Notes: generated by a model from the letters alone, not told the origin. A DNA stretch of 7,578 nucleotides from Christensenella sp. UBA7868 (GCA_002501285.1 DLSG01000040.1:1-7578), one strand, 5' to 3'. Shown: positions 1 to 6,394, numbered from the stretch's first letter. Program-made: numbers and translations.

Positions 1-63
1 GGATTTGAACCAGCGGCCTTCAGTTCCCAAAACTGACGCGATACCAAGCTACGCTACGCCCCG
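1..63 (-). tRNA. tRNA-Pro (anticodon TGG), 3' end cut off by the window edge
   Basis: Read on the minus strand, the sequence starts with acceptor strand CGGGGCG (63-57), followed by TA and a D arm with GCG/CGC pairing around a loop containing TTGGTA. The anticodon arm pairs TCAGT with ACTGA around the seven-base loop TTTGGGA, which puts TGG at positions 29-27, a proline anticodon reading CCN codons. The T-arm sequence CTGGTTCAAATCC runs to the edge, so the 3' acceptor strand and discriminator base are missing here. A near-consensus promoter lies directly upstream. The IS30-family element begins about 65 bp upstream of the tRNA 5' end, so the gene and its promoter are undisturbed. Confidence 0.95.
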
Positions 64-79
64 TTCTTAAGCGTTATTT

Positions 80-108
80 ATTATAGGACAATTAATATAC
101 GGTTGCAA
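80..108 (-). promoter_or_regulatory. sigma-A type promoter of tRNA-Pro
   Basis: On the minus strand, TTGCAA (108-103) and TATAAT (85-80) are separated by exactly 17 bp. Transcription would start around position 73, about ten bases before the tRNA 5' end. The perfect -10, 4/6 -35 and ideal spacing make this one of the clearest promoters in the window. The insertion element stops about 20 bp upstream of the -35 box. Confidence 0.85.
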
Positions 109-127
109 CAATTATTTCAAAGATGTT

Positions 128-174
128 AATTTACAAATCATTCGATACAACTTGTATCGATAGACCTGTAAATT
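128..174. repeat. 47-bp palindrome: two head-to-head copies of a 23-bp motif
   Basis: Positions 128-135 (AATTTACA) pair with 167-174 (TGTAAATT), and 143-150 (CGATACAA) pair with 152-159 (TTGTATCG) around a single central C at 151. The seven bases between the paired blocks on each side (136-142 and 160-166) mostly do not pair. Read outward from the centre, each arm is a copy of one 23-bp motif, TTGTATCG-N7-TGTAAATT. The left arm is in minus orientation and the right arm in plus orientation, and they differ at 4 of 23 positions. No T tract follows, so it is not an ordinary terminator. It may be an element end with a subterminal binding site, or the palindromic target into which the element inserted. 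Confidence 0.85.
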
Positions 175-189
175 CAAATATAATATAAA
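161..189 (+). promoter_or_regulatory. possible promoter of the transposase gene
   Basis: TAGACC (161-166) and TATAAA (184-189) are 17 bp apart. An overlapping perfect TATAAT lies at 179-184, but without a good -35 at the right distance. The start site would fall near 196, within the inner left repeat, giving a leader of roughly 30 bases that contains the strong Shine-Dalgarno site. The -35 box is part of the second copy of the 23-bp motif, so a protein bound to that motif (possibly the transposase) could repress its own gene. This is inferred from sequence only. Confidence 0.45.
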
Positions 190-190
190 A

Positions 191-208
191 GATGTCGTTT
201 TTCTTTAA
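191..208 (+). repeat. inner left inverted repeat of the IS30-family element
   Basis: The sequence GATGTCGTTTTTCTTTAA is repeated in inverted form at 1401-1417, with four instead of five T's as the only difference. It ends three bases before the Shine-Dalgarno site of the transposase. It is either the true terminal repeat or a subterminal repeat inside the outer pair at 128-150 and 1421-1443. Confidence 0.85.
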
Positions 209-225
209 AGAAAGGAGGATGAAAT

Positions 226-1392
226 ATGTCAGGAAAACGAATTTCTTTTAAACAACGAATTATTATTCAAAACCTAATTGAAGATTATTCTACCAAATCA
301 ATAAGTGAAATTGCAAATGCAACAAATTTAACGAGAAACACAGTTTTTAGAGAAATAAAAAATAGAAGGATTCTTTATTCATCAAAACAAAGAAAGTTTT
401 TAAAAGAAGAGCCTTTAAAATGTAAACTATTAAATCAATATCCATTTTGTTGCAATGTATGCCCTAAAAAGGAGAAATGTGCTAAAGATGTATTAATTTA
501 CGATGCTTATTCTGCTGAATATTTTTATCAAGACAATAAACATGAATGTAATAAAGGTCCAAATATTACGAGAACTCAATTAAAAGAATTAGATCAAAAG
601 GTTTCACCAAGAGTTTTTTGCAATCAGTCATTATTTCACATTATTCAAAGCGACCATACTATTGAAATATGCGAACAAACATTACGTAGATACATAAACA
701 AAGGGTATTTATCGGCAAAATCAATAGATCTACCAAGAACGGTGCAAAGAAAACCCACAAGAAAAAAGCCAAACGCAATTGCTCGCGTTCCAGTTAAGCT
801 TCTTTATGGAAGAATGTATGACGACTATTTACTTTATAAAAATCAATATCAGAATGCTTATGTAATTCAAATTGATTTGGTAATTGGTAAAAAATTCGAT
901 AAAACGGCTATTTTAACTATTTTTGAGCCTAAAACAAGGCTCCAATTCGGAATAAAAGTATTTAGAACATCTGATTCAATTAATAATGCAATATCAAGAT
1001 TATTGAATGAACTAAAATCTTTTAATTGCAAAACCTTTGATGCAATTCTCACCGACAATGGACCTGAATTTAAAGAACTTCCTTTACTTGAAATTAGTAA
1101 AGAAGGTGAAATTAATTTTAAAACTTTTTATTGTAATCCTTATGCATCTTATGAAAAAGGTGGTTGTGAAAGAAACCATGAATTCTTTCGTTACATAATA
1201 AAAAAAGGAGTTTCGTTAGATGACTTATCTCAAACCAATATTAATGATATATTCTCTAACATCAACTCCGTAAAACGAAAAATTCTAAATGGTGAAAGTT
1301 CATATAATGCTTTTAAAAAGCAATATGGAACTAAATCTTTAGAAGTATTCGGAATCAATGAAATTGATTCAAAATCCATTATATTAAAATAA
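226..1392 (+). CDS. IS30-family transposase (DDE type)
   Basis: This 388-residue protein would cut and rejoin the element ends during transposition. An N-terminal helix-turn-helix (about residues 22-47, with SEIANATNLTRNTVFREIKN) is the expected end-binding domain. A cysteine cluster follows (C66, C75, C76, C79, C85, C108), resembling the zinc-ribbon-like segment of clostridial IS30 transposases. The catalytic core has D217 in VIQIDLVIG, D277 in LTDNGPEF and E315 in GGCERN; the PYASYEKGG-CERN-IIKKG stretch matches the family's PYSSWxRG-NEN-PKG pattern. D277 and E315 are 37 residues apart. The start is fixed by AAAGGAGG at 211-218, seven bases before the ATG. No frameshift or stop is present and all three catalytic residues are intact, so it looks functional. 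Base composition is as AT-rich as the neighbours, so there is no sign of a distant donor. Confidence 0.93.
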   Translation: MSGKRISFKQRIIIQNLIEDYSTKSISEIANATNLTRNTVFREIKNRRILYSSKQRKFLKEEPLKCKLLNQYPFCCNVCPKKEKCAKDVLIYDAYSAEYFYQDNKHECNKGPNITRTQLKELDQKVSPRVFCNQSLFHIIQSDHTIEICEQTLRRYINKGYLSAKSIDLPRTVQRKPTRKKPNAIARVPVKLLYGRMYDDYLLYKNQYQNAYVIQIDLVIGKKFDKTAILTIFEPKTRLQFGIKVFRTSDSINNAISRLLNELKSFNCKTFDAILTDNGPEFKELPLLEISKEGEINFKTFYCNPYASYEKGGCERNHEFFRYIIKKGVSLDDLSQTNINDIFSNINSVKRKILNGESSYNAFKKQYGTKSLEVFGINEIDSKSIILK

Positions 1393-1400
1393 AAATTTAA

Positions 1401-1417
1401 TTAAAGAAAACGACATC
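1401..1417 (-). repeat. inner right inverted repeat of the IS30-family element
   Basis: TTAAAGAAAACGACATC is the inverted counterpart of 191-208, lacking one base in the A run. It begins nine bases after the transposase stop codon. Three bases (ATT) separate it from the third copy of the 23-bp motif. Confidence 0.85.
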
Positions 1418-1420
1418 ATT

Positions 1421-1443
1421 TTGTATCGAAAGACTTGTAAATT
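1421..1443 (+). repeat. third copy of the 23-bp motif, outer right end of the element
   Basis: This copy has TTGTATCG, a seven-base middle AAAGACT, and TGTAAATT. It differs from each of the two left copies (150-128 on the minus strand, 152-174 on the plus strand) at only 2 of 23 positions and equals the majority base at every site. With 128-150 it forms an inverted pair in the orientation expected of terminal repeats. With 152-174 it forms a direct repeat that extends two bases further (CA). Confidence 0.85.
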
Positions 1444-1632
1444 CATAGTGAATTTATATTTTTAGTATACAGTTTTATTGAAATAAGTTGAAAATTTATG
1501 TTAAAAAAATTTAAAAATGGATCATAAGATAATTGTTTATTCAAGAGTTTTGGGATTTAAAGTTCAAAAATATTATTTTATAACAAAAATTAAATCATTT
1601 TTTTTATTAAATTTTAAATTAATCTTATTTTT
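1444..1632. other. AT-rich gap between the insertion element and rsmA
   Basis: I see no ORF, RNA gene or GC-containing hairpin in these 189 bp. They consist mostly of A and T runs with short AT-only palindromes such as AAATTTTAAATT. The end of the rsmA operon should lie here, but I could not find a convincing intrinsic terminator for it. Confidence 0.5.
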
Positions 1633-2433
1633 TTAATTTTGTTCAAATAAATTTTTATAAAGCATCACCAAATTCTCAACAGATAATTGCTCACTTCTTA
1701 CATTTAATGGAAAATTAAAATTATTTAAACATTCTTCCAATTTCTCTTTTTGACAAAAGCCTTTAAGATTATTCATTAAAGTTTTTCTTCTCATAGAAAA
1801 ACAATTTTTGATAAATTCTCTAAAAACGCTAAAATTTTTTATACCAAATTTGTTTTTATTAATTTTTATATTAACTAAACTAGAATCAACATTTGGAACA
1901 GGTGTAAACATTTTTCGGTTAATTTGCCTTACGATTTTTGCGTCTGCTCGTGACGCTATCATAACAGATAAAATTCCATAATCTTTACAATTTTCTTTAC
2001 TGCAAATTCGGTCAGCCACTTCTTTTTGAACCATTATTGTTAAACTATCAAGATTATAATCTTCTTCCAAAAACTTAAAAATTATTGGAGAAGTAATATA
2101 ATAAGGAAGATTTGCGACTATTTTAAATTTATAATTAAATTTATTATTGATTTCATCTGCGTTCGCCAGCATAATATCTTTAAAATTTATTTCAAAGTTG
2201 CTATAATCTTTCAAATTTTCATAAATTCGCTCTCTTAAACTTTCATCAATTTCATAGCACACAACTTTTTTGGCTTTTTCACACAAACATTTTGTCAACG
2301 TTGCCGCACCTACGCCAATTTCCAAGACCTCATCATCACTGGTTATTTCCGCATCACAAACAATTGCTTTAAGCAAATTTGTGTCGTAAATAAAATTTTG
2401 TCCATATTGTTTTTTATATTTTATATCTTCCAT
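1633..2433 (-). CDS. rsmA: 16S rRNA (adenine1518-N6/adenine1519-N6)-dimethyltransferase RsmA/KsgA
   Basis: The enzyme transfers four methyl groups from S-adenosylmethionine to two adjacent adenosines in the 3'-terminal hairpin of 16S rRNA, a late step of small-subunit maturation. Its loss classically gives kasugamycin resistance. The 266-residue length is normal. Visible motifs are GQNF near residue 11, the SAM loop LEIGVGAATLT (37-47), the acidic EID (61-63) that would hold the ribose, D86, the catalytic NLPYY (108-112), FTPVPNVDS (176-184) and the C-terminal CFSMRRKTLMNNL (211-223). The SAM loop has Ala44 where most family members have the third glycine. The ATG shares its A with the TAA of tatD (TAATG). 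The only purine-rich site, AAGGAA, is about 17 bases upstream, too far to be ideal, so translation probably depends on ribosomes ending tatD. It is the last gene of the metG operon. Confidence 0.95.
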   Translation of the reverse strand: MEDIKYKKQYGQNFIYDTNLLKAIVCDAEITSDDEVLEIGVGAATLTKCLCEKAKKVVCYEIDESLRERIYENLKDYSNFEINFKDIMLANADEINNKFNYKFKIVANLPYYITSPIIFKFLEEDYNLDSLTIMVQKEVADRICSKENCKDYGILSVMIASRADAKIVRQINRKMFTPVPNVDSSLVNIKINKNKFGIKNFSVFREFIKNCFSMRRKTLMNNLKGFCQKEKLEECLNNFNFPLNVRSEQLSVENLVMLYKNLFEQN

Positions 2434-3203
2434 TATATTTTATAGAAATTCCTTACATTTTCTCTTATAATTTTGTCAAGTTCAATTTTCTCAATATTTT
2501 TAATTTGTGCAATTTTTTCAAGAACATATTTTACATTTTTTGGTTCGTTTAATCTTCCCCTAAAAGGTTCGGGCGACATATAAGGCGAATCGGTTTCAGT
2601 CATAATGCGGTTTAATGGCAAAAAGTCTATCACTTCTATTGCTTTTTTTGCGTTTTTGAATGTAATATTTCCTGTAAACGAAAAATACGCCCCAAGTTTT
2701 AAAAGTTCTTTAACAATTTCTACGCTTTCCGAACAGCAGTGTATATCAAAGCCGTATTCAAAAAGGTGGATATTCTCTTTAATGATTTTTAGCATATCCA
2801 TGCTTGCATCTCTTAAATGAATAACAATTGGAAGTTTTAGATTATGTGCTAATTCCACTTGTTTTAAAAAACCATCAATTTGTTTTTGTTTATCAAAATT
2901 TTCCATGTGATAATCAAGACCAATTTCACCAATGGCAACAACTTTTGAAAACTGTGAAAGAAGTTTAATTTCGTCTAACGCTTTTTCGTCAAGTTCATTT
3001 ATTACTTCTGGGTGCACCCCAAGAGTACAATAAACATTATCATATTTTTTTGCTATTTCAACATTTTTATAGCAATCTTCCATTGACGCACTTGCGGCTA
3101 TTATTTTGTCTAGATTATCGGTTTTCATGTTGTTTACAATACTTTCAACTTTGTTTTCGTCATATTTTTCTGAAAACAAATGAGCGTGAGTATCTACAAG
3201 CAT
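2433..3203 (-). CDS. tatD: TatD-family metal-dependent hydrolase / DNase
   Basis: TatD proteins are TIM-barrel metalloenzymes of the amidohydrolase superfamily with nuclease activity; the true cellular substrate of most is unsettled. From the chosen ATG the protein has 256 residues, normal for the family. The metal-binding residues are visible: H6 and H8 in VDTHAHL, E93 in GEIGLDYH, H129 in VIHLRDA, H155 in DIHCCSES, and D205 in TETDSPY. RGRLNEP near residue 216 matches the family's RGKRNEP. An in-frame TTG two codons earlier (3209-3207) is a poor choice, because GAGG at 3214-3211 lies one base from it but seven bases from the ATG. The ATG overlaps the metG stop by one base. The tatD/rsmA pairing behind metG recalls the Bacillus metS-tatD-yabE-rnmV-ksgA cluster, but yabE and rnmV are missing between them here. 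Confidence 0.94.
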   Translation of the reverse strand: MLVDTHAHLFSEKYDENKVESIVNNMKTDNLDKIIAASASMEDCYKNVEIAKKYDNVYCTLGVHPEVINELDEKALDEIKLLSQFSKVVAIGEIGLDYHMENFDKQKQIDGFLKQVELAHNLKLPIVIHLRDASMDMLKIIKENIHLFEYGFDIHCCSESVEIVKELLKLGAYFSFTGNITFKNAKKAIEVIDFLPLNRIMTETDSPYMSPEPFRGRLNEPKNVKYVLEKIAQIKNIEKIELDKIIRENVRNFYKI

Positions 3204-5176
3204 TAACAAACCTCACTGCCACTTGAAATTTCTTTTTCAGGTGTTACAAACAAAAGTTTATCCTCTTTTTCATCTTCGGCATAAAGAATCATTCCTCTGC
3301 TTTCAATTCCTTTAATTTTTCGTGGTTTTAAATTTGTACAAACAACAACTTGTTTGTTTACCATATAATCTGGGCTATAATGCTCGGCAACACCACTAAC
3401 TATTGTTCTAACTTCATCTCCGATTTTAACACTAAATTTTAAAAGTCTATCTGCGTTTTCAACTTTTTCACTTGTTAGAATTGTTCCAACTTTAAGTTCA
3501 ACTTTATCAAAATCATCATACTCAATTAGGTCTTTACTTTTAATCTCTTCAACAATTTCTTCTTTCTTTTCTTCCATTTTCTTTACCTTTTCAAATTCTT
3601 CTAGTTGTTTCTTTTTAATTTCTTCGCCTTTTATTAAAACTTCTTTTAAATCGAAACGAGGAAATAACATAATTGATTTTTCATAAATTTCATATTTAAC
3701 GTCTTCTCTAAACTCGTTTAGTTTATTATAATCTCTATCTTCTGCGTTTAATTTTTCAAGCACTAATTTGCTTGTTTTTGGCATAAAAGGTTTAAGTAAA
3801 TTTGTTCCAATAACAATTGTTTCAAGCAAATTATAAAGCACAGTTTCAAGTTCATCTTTACACTCTTGTTTTGCTAAATTCCAAGGCTCGGTTTCATCAA
3901 TATATTTATTAGCCCTTTTAAATACACCAAAAACTTCAAATAAAGCGTCTGAAACTTTAAGTTCGTCCATTTTTTTGCAAACTTTTGATAATGCACTTGT
4001 AACAACTTCTTTTAAATTTTTACTAGCATCATTTTCAACTTTTTTATTTTCAACTTTTCCGCCAAAATATTTATTGACCATAGCAACTGTTCTGCTAACT
4101 AAATTTCCATAGTTATTTGCTAAATCTGAATTAATTTTTTCGGTTAAAAGTTCCCAACTTATTAACCCGTCATCACAAAATCCCATTTCACTTAAAACAT
4201 AATATCTTACACTATCAACGCCGAAAACATTTGCTAAATCGTCAAAATAAAGCACATTGCCTTTTGATTTACTCATTTTTTCGCCATTTTGAAGTAACCA
4301 GCCATGCCCATAAATTTGCTCTGGAAGTGGAAGGTCAAGCGCCATTAAAATAATTGGCCAATAAATAATATGAAATCTTATAATATCTTTTCCAACAACT
4401 TGTAAAGATGCTGGCCAGTATTTTTTAAATTTTTCATCACTTTCGCCGTTTACATCATAACCAAGCCCAGTTATATAGTTTGTTAAAGCGTCAATCCACA
4501 CATAAACAACGTGTTTTTTGTCAAAATCAACAGGAACTCCCCACGAAAAACTGCTTCTGCTTACACACAAATCTTGTAATCCATTTTTAATAAAATTATT
4601 GTACATTTCTGTTTTTCTAGTTTCTGGCAAAACAAAATTTGGGTGAGAATTATAATATTCAACAAGCCTGTCAGAATACTTACTCATTCTAAAAAAGTAG
4701 GCTTCTTCCGTTGTTTTTTTAACTTCTCTTCCACAATCTGGGCACTTTCCGTCTATAAGTTGACTTTCTGTCCAAAACGATTCGCAAGGCGTGCAATAAA
4801 GTCCCTCATAACTTCCTTTATATATGTCGCCTTTATCATAAAGTTTTTTAAAAATTTGTTGAACTTGCTTTTCGTGATAATCATCAGTTGTTCTTATAAA
4901 CTTGTCATAACTAATGTCTGCTTTATCCCAAAGCGATTTGATCTCGCCCGCAACATTATCAACAAATTGTTTTGGTGCTATTCCTCTTTTTCTTGAAGTT
5001 TCTTCAATCTTTTCACCATGTTCATCTGTTCCTGTTTGAAAAAAAACATCATAACCTAAAAGTCGTTTATATCTTGCTATTGCATCTGAAAAAATAATCT
5101 CATAAGTGTTTCCAATATGAGGTTTTCCCGATGTGTATGCAATAGCGGTTGTAATATAAAAAGGTTTTTTCTCCAT
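3203..5176 (-). CDS. metG: methionine--tRNA ligase with C-terminal tRNA-binding domain
   Basis: This class I synthetase charges initiator and elongator tRNA-Met with methionine using ATP in the cytoplasm. The 657 residues start with the catalytic Rossmann fold carrying the HIGH-type signature PHIGN (19-23) and GTDEHG (49-54). The connective peptide has one four-cysteine zinc knuckle (C128, C131, C145, C148). VWIDAL is at 227-231, and KMSKS is at 300-304. A helical anticodon-binding domain follows (about 345-500), then a very charged Lys/Glu linker (about 511-550). The C-terminal OB-fold EMAPII/Trbp111-like domain (about 555-657, with KVGTIL, NADRLLK and VSGVAEHY) adds general tRNA binding and usually supports dimer formation. 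TTAGGAGAG about seven bases before the ATG is a good ribosome site. A promoter with an extended -10 lies just upstream. The leader is only about 27 bases, so there is no room for a T-box. Confidence 0.97.
   Translation of the reverse strand: MEKKPFYITTAIAYTSGKPHIGNTYEIIFSDAIARYKRLLGYDVFFQTGTDEHGEKIEETSRKRGIAPKQFVDNVAGEIKSLWDKADISYDKFIRTTDDYHEKQVQQIFKKLYDKGDIYKGSYEGLYCTPCESFWTESQLIDGKCPDCGREVKKTTEEAYFFRMSKYSDRLVEYYNSHPNFVLPETRKTEMYNNFIKNGLQDLCVSRSSFSWGVPVDFDKKHVVYVWIDALTNYITGLGYDVNGESDEKFKKYWPASLQVVGKDIIRFHIIYWPIILMALDLPLPEQIYGHGWLLQNGEKMSKSKGNVLYFDDLANVFGVDSVRYYVLSEMGFCDDGLISWELLTEKINSDLANNYGNLVSRTVAMVNKYFGGKVENKKVENDASKNLKEVVTSALSKVCKKMDELKVSDALFEVFGVFKRANKYIDETEPWNLAKQECKDELETVLYNLLETIVIGTNLLKPFMPKTSKLVLEKLNAEDRDYNKLNEFREDVKYEIYEKSIMLFPRFDLKEVLIKGEEIKKKQLEEFEKVKKMEEKKEEIVEEIKSKDLIEYDDFDKVELKVGTILTSEKVENADRLLKFSVKIGDEVRTIVSGVAEHYSPDYMVNKQVVVCTNLKPRKIKGIESRGMILYAEDEKEDKLLFVTPEKEISSGSEVC
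3211..3216 (-). promoter_or_regulatory. ribosome binding site that decides the tatD start
   Basis: GTGAGG on the minus strand, inside the last codons of metG, sits seven bases before the ATG at 3203-3201 but only one base before the alternative in-frame TTG at 3209-3207. It therefore supports the ATG, which overlaps the metG stop as TAATG. Confidence 0.65.
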
Positions 5177-5209
5177 AAATCTCTCCTAAAAAATTATAAA
5201 AACTAATAT

Positions 5210-5238
5210 AGTATAACATTTATGCCCAAAAAAGTCTA
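5210..5238 (-). promoter_or_regulatory. promoter of the metG-tatD-rsmA operon
   Basis: On the minus strand, TAGACT (5238-5233) and TATACT (5215-5210) are spaced 17 bp apart. TG one base before the -10 (TGTTATACT) makes it an extended -10 promoter. The expected start near 5203 leaves a leader of about 27 bases with AGGAG inside it. It is back to back with the proposed spmA promoter, about 7 bp away. Confidence 0.7.
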
Positions 5239-5244
5239 GTAATT

Positions 5245-5273
5245 GTAATTTATTTAGGCTTTTTTCATATAAA
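5245..5273 (+). promoter_or_regulatory. possible sigma-E-like promoter of spmAB
   Basis: GTAATTTA (5245-5252) and CATATAAA (5266-5273) are 13 bp apart. They resemble the mother-cell sigma-E pattern known from Bacillus (-35 GTMATAWW, -10 CATAYAMT). The same bases can also be read as a weak sigma-A promoter (TTGTAA with TATAAA, 19 bp apart). In both readings transcription would start at about 5279-5281, on the spmA start codon itself. That spmA belongs to the sigma-E regulon is known in Bacillus; its use here is inferred. Confidence 0.4.
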
Positions 5274-5278
5274 TTAAT

Positions 5279-5869
5279 ATGAATAAAATTTGGACATTTA
5301 TATTTTTTATAAGCGTAATTGTAATTCTATTTACAAACCCCCAAAACTGCATGAACATCATTTTTTCAGGCTGTGAAAAAGCGGTTATGCTTTCATACTC
5401 TTTAATTTCTATTTACGCTTTTTGGCTTGGAATAATGGAGATTTGTGAAACAAGCGGAATAAATACAAAACTTGCAAATCTTCTTTCTAAACCAATTGAT
5501 TTTTTGTTTGATAAACCAAATCCTGACACTAAAAAACAGATTGCAATTAATCTTTCTTCAAACATTCTAGGCATGGGAAACGTCTCAACTCCAAGCGGAA
5601 TTAAAGCCATGCAAGGACTTGATGATAAAAGCGGAAGAATAAACAAAGCAATGACACTTTTTATGCTTTTAAACACATCTTCTATTCAAATTATTCCAAC
5701 AACTATCATAGGACTACGAATTTCCGCTTTATCTCAAAATGCAACCAGCATTGTTCTTCCAACAATTTTTGCTTCATTCTTGTCAACAATTTGTGGCGTT
5801 TTACTTTTATTTTTAATAGAAAAAATAAAGAAAAATTTAAAAAATAAAAAATCTAGAAATAAGGGCTAA
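5279..5869 (+). CDS. spmA: spore maturation protein A (nucleoside-recognition/Gate domain membrane protein)
   Basis: In Bacillus, SpmA acts with SpmB in the sporulating cell, and mutants make spores with a less dehydrated core and lower heat resistance; the molecular activity is not settled. The 196-residue protein has likely membrane segments at about 4-19, 35-55, 127-148 and 157-181, and ends in a basic tail (KKNLKNKKSRNKG). The most conserved part is NLSSNILGMGNVSTPSGIKAM (91-111), followed by MLLNTSSIQIIPTT (129-142), both typical of SpmA. The ATG gives an N-terminus that lines up with the Bacillus protein, so I keep it although no Shine-Dalgarno site precedes it. The gene is divergent from metG and is followed by spmB after three bases. 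It is not next to dacB, its usual Bacillus neighbour, on the side visible here. Confidence 0.92.
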   Translation: MNKIWTFIFFISVIVILFTNPQNCMNIIFSGCEKAVMLSYSLISIYAFWLGIMEICETSGINTKLANLLSKPIDFLFDKPNPDTKKQIAINLSSNILGMGNVSTPSGIKAMQGLDDKSGRINKAMTLFMLLNTSSIQIIPTTIIGLRISALSQNATSIVLPTIFASFLSTICGVLLLFLIEKIKKNLKNKKSRNKG

Positions 5870-5872
5870 AAA

Positions 5873-6376
5873 ATGAATTATGTATTGCCAATTTTAATTT
5901 TGCTTTTGCTTGTTTACAATTTAGTTAAAAAGCAAAATAATTATGATAGTTTTGTTAAAGGTGCACAAAAAAGTTTGACCCTTATTTTTGAAATTTTTGC
6001 AAATATTGTTGCTATTTTTGTGATTATTGAACTTTTTAGAGCAAGCGGAATTAGTGCTTATCTTCAAAAAATTATTTCACCTGTTTTTAAAATTTTTGGA
6101 ATTCCAAGCGAACTTTGTGAACTTATTGTTTTAAAACCTTTTTCAGGAAGCGGAAGTTTAGCACTACTTTCAGACATATTTACTCATTATGGAGTTGATA
6201 GTTACATAGGAAGATATGCAAGCGTAATAATTTCGTCAAGTGAAACTGTTTTTTATGTTACAAGTGTTTATTTTTCTAAAACAAAAGTTAAAAATTTGGG
6301 CTATGCAATTCCTCTTGCGTTGTTTGTAACATTTTTATCAAGCATTCTAGCCTGTTTGTTTTGTAAAATTTTTTAA
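5873..6376 (+). CDS. spmB: spore maturation protein B (Gate domain membrane protein)
   Basis: This is the partner of SpmA; in Bacillus the two are needed together for normal spore core dehydration. At 167 residues it is slightly shorter than Bacillus SpmB. Likely membrane segments are at about 3-17, 36-55 and 142-165, with a re-entrant or amphipathic region between. The signature stretch LKPFSGSGSLALLSDIF (87-103), followed by YGVDSYIGRYASVIISSSETVFYVTSVYF (106-134), matches SpmB, including the S-G-S-G turn and the S/D-ET-FYV motif. AAGGG in the last codons of spmA serves as the ribosome site, and the three-base gap indicates one transcript. A hairpin terminator follows about 20 bases after the stop. 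Confidence 0.92.
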   Translation: MNYVLPILILLLLVYNLVKKQNNYDSFVKGAQKSLTLIFEIFANIVAIFVIIELFRASGISAYLQKIISPVFKIFGIPSELCELIVLKPFSGSGSLALLSDIFTHYGVDSYIGRYASVIISSSETVFYVTSVYFSKTKVKNLGYAIPLALFVTFLSSILACLFCKIF

Positions 6377-6394
6377 AAATTTTTAATTATAATG

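Larger units (their letters stand above)
128..1443 (+). mobile_element. IS30-family insertion sequence with nested inverted repeats
   Basis: A single intact DDE transposase gene is framed by two nested pairs of inverted repeats. The outer pair (128-150 and 1421-1443) matches at 21 of 23 positions. The inner pair (191-208 and 1401-1417) matches at 17 of 18, with one base missing from the T run. With the outer pair the element is 1316 bp; with the inner pair it is 1227 bp. I prefer the outer limits because they enclose the likely transposase promoter (161-189), whereas the inner limits leave the gene without one. Against this, I see no convincing short target duplication for either choice. IS30-family elements usually carry one ORF, 20-30 bp inverted repeats and short target duplications; the relative IS1630 of Mycoplasma fermentans is known to duplicate long inverted-repeat targets. 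The full-length ORF and well-preserved repeats suggest a recent or still active copy. Confidence 0.75.

Noticed and set aside
128..174. CRISPR repeat or intrinsic terminator
   Set aside because: There is no array of regularly spaced repeats and no T tract after the hairpin; the arms match the motif at the far end of the insertion element instead.
867..1058. 63-residue minus-strand ORF inside the transposase gene
   Set aside because: Antisense to the catalytic core around D217 and D277; no motif or ribosome site.
2605..2820. 71-residue plus-strand ORF inside tatD
   Set aside because: Antisense shadow of a well-conserved gene with no independent support.
4643..4996. 117-residue plus-strand ORF inside metG
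   Set aside because: It lies antisense to the conserved zinc-knuckle region of metG, has no ribosome site or recognisable motif, and its composition reflects the complementary strand.
5177..5209. T-box or SAM riboswitch leader for metG
   Set aside because: The promoter leaves only about 27 bases of leader, and there is no specifier-loop or T-box sequence and no terminator hairpin.
5413..5676. 87-residue minus-strand ORF inside spmA
   Set aside because: Antisense to the conserved SpmA core, with no ribosome site.
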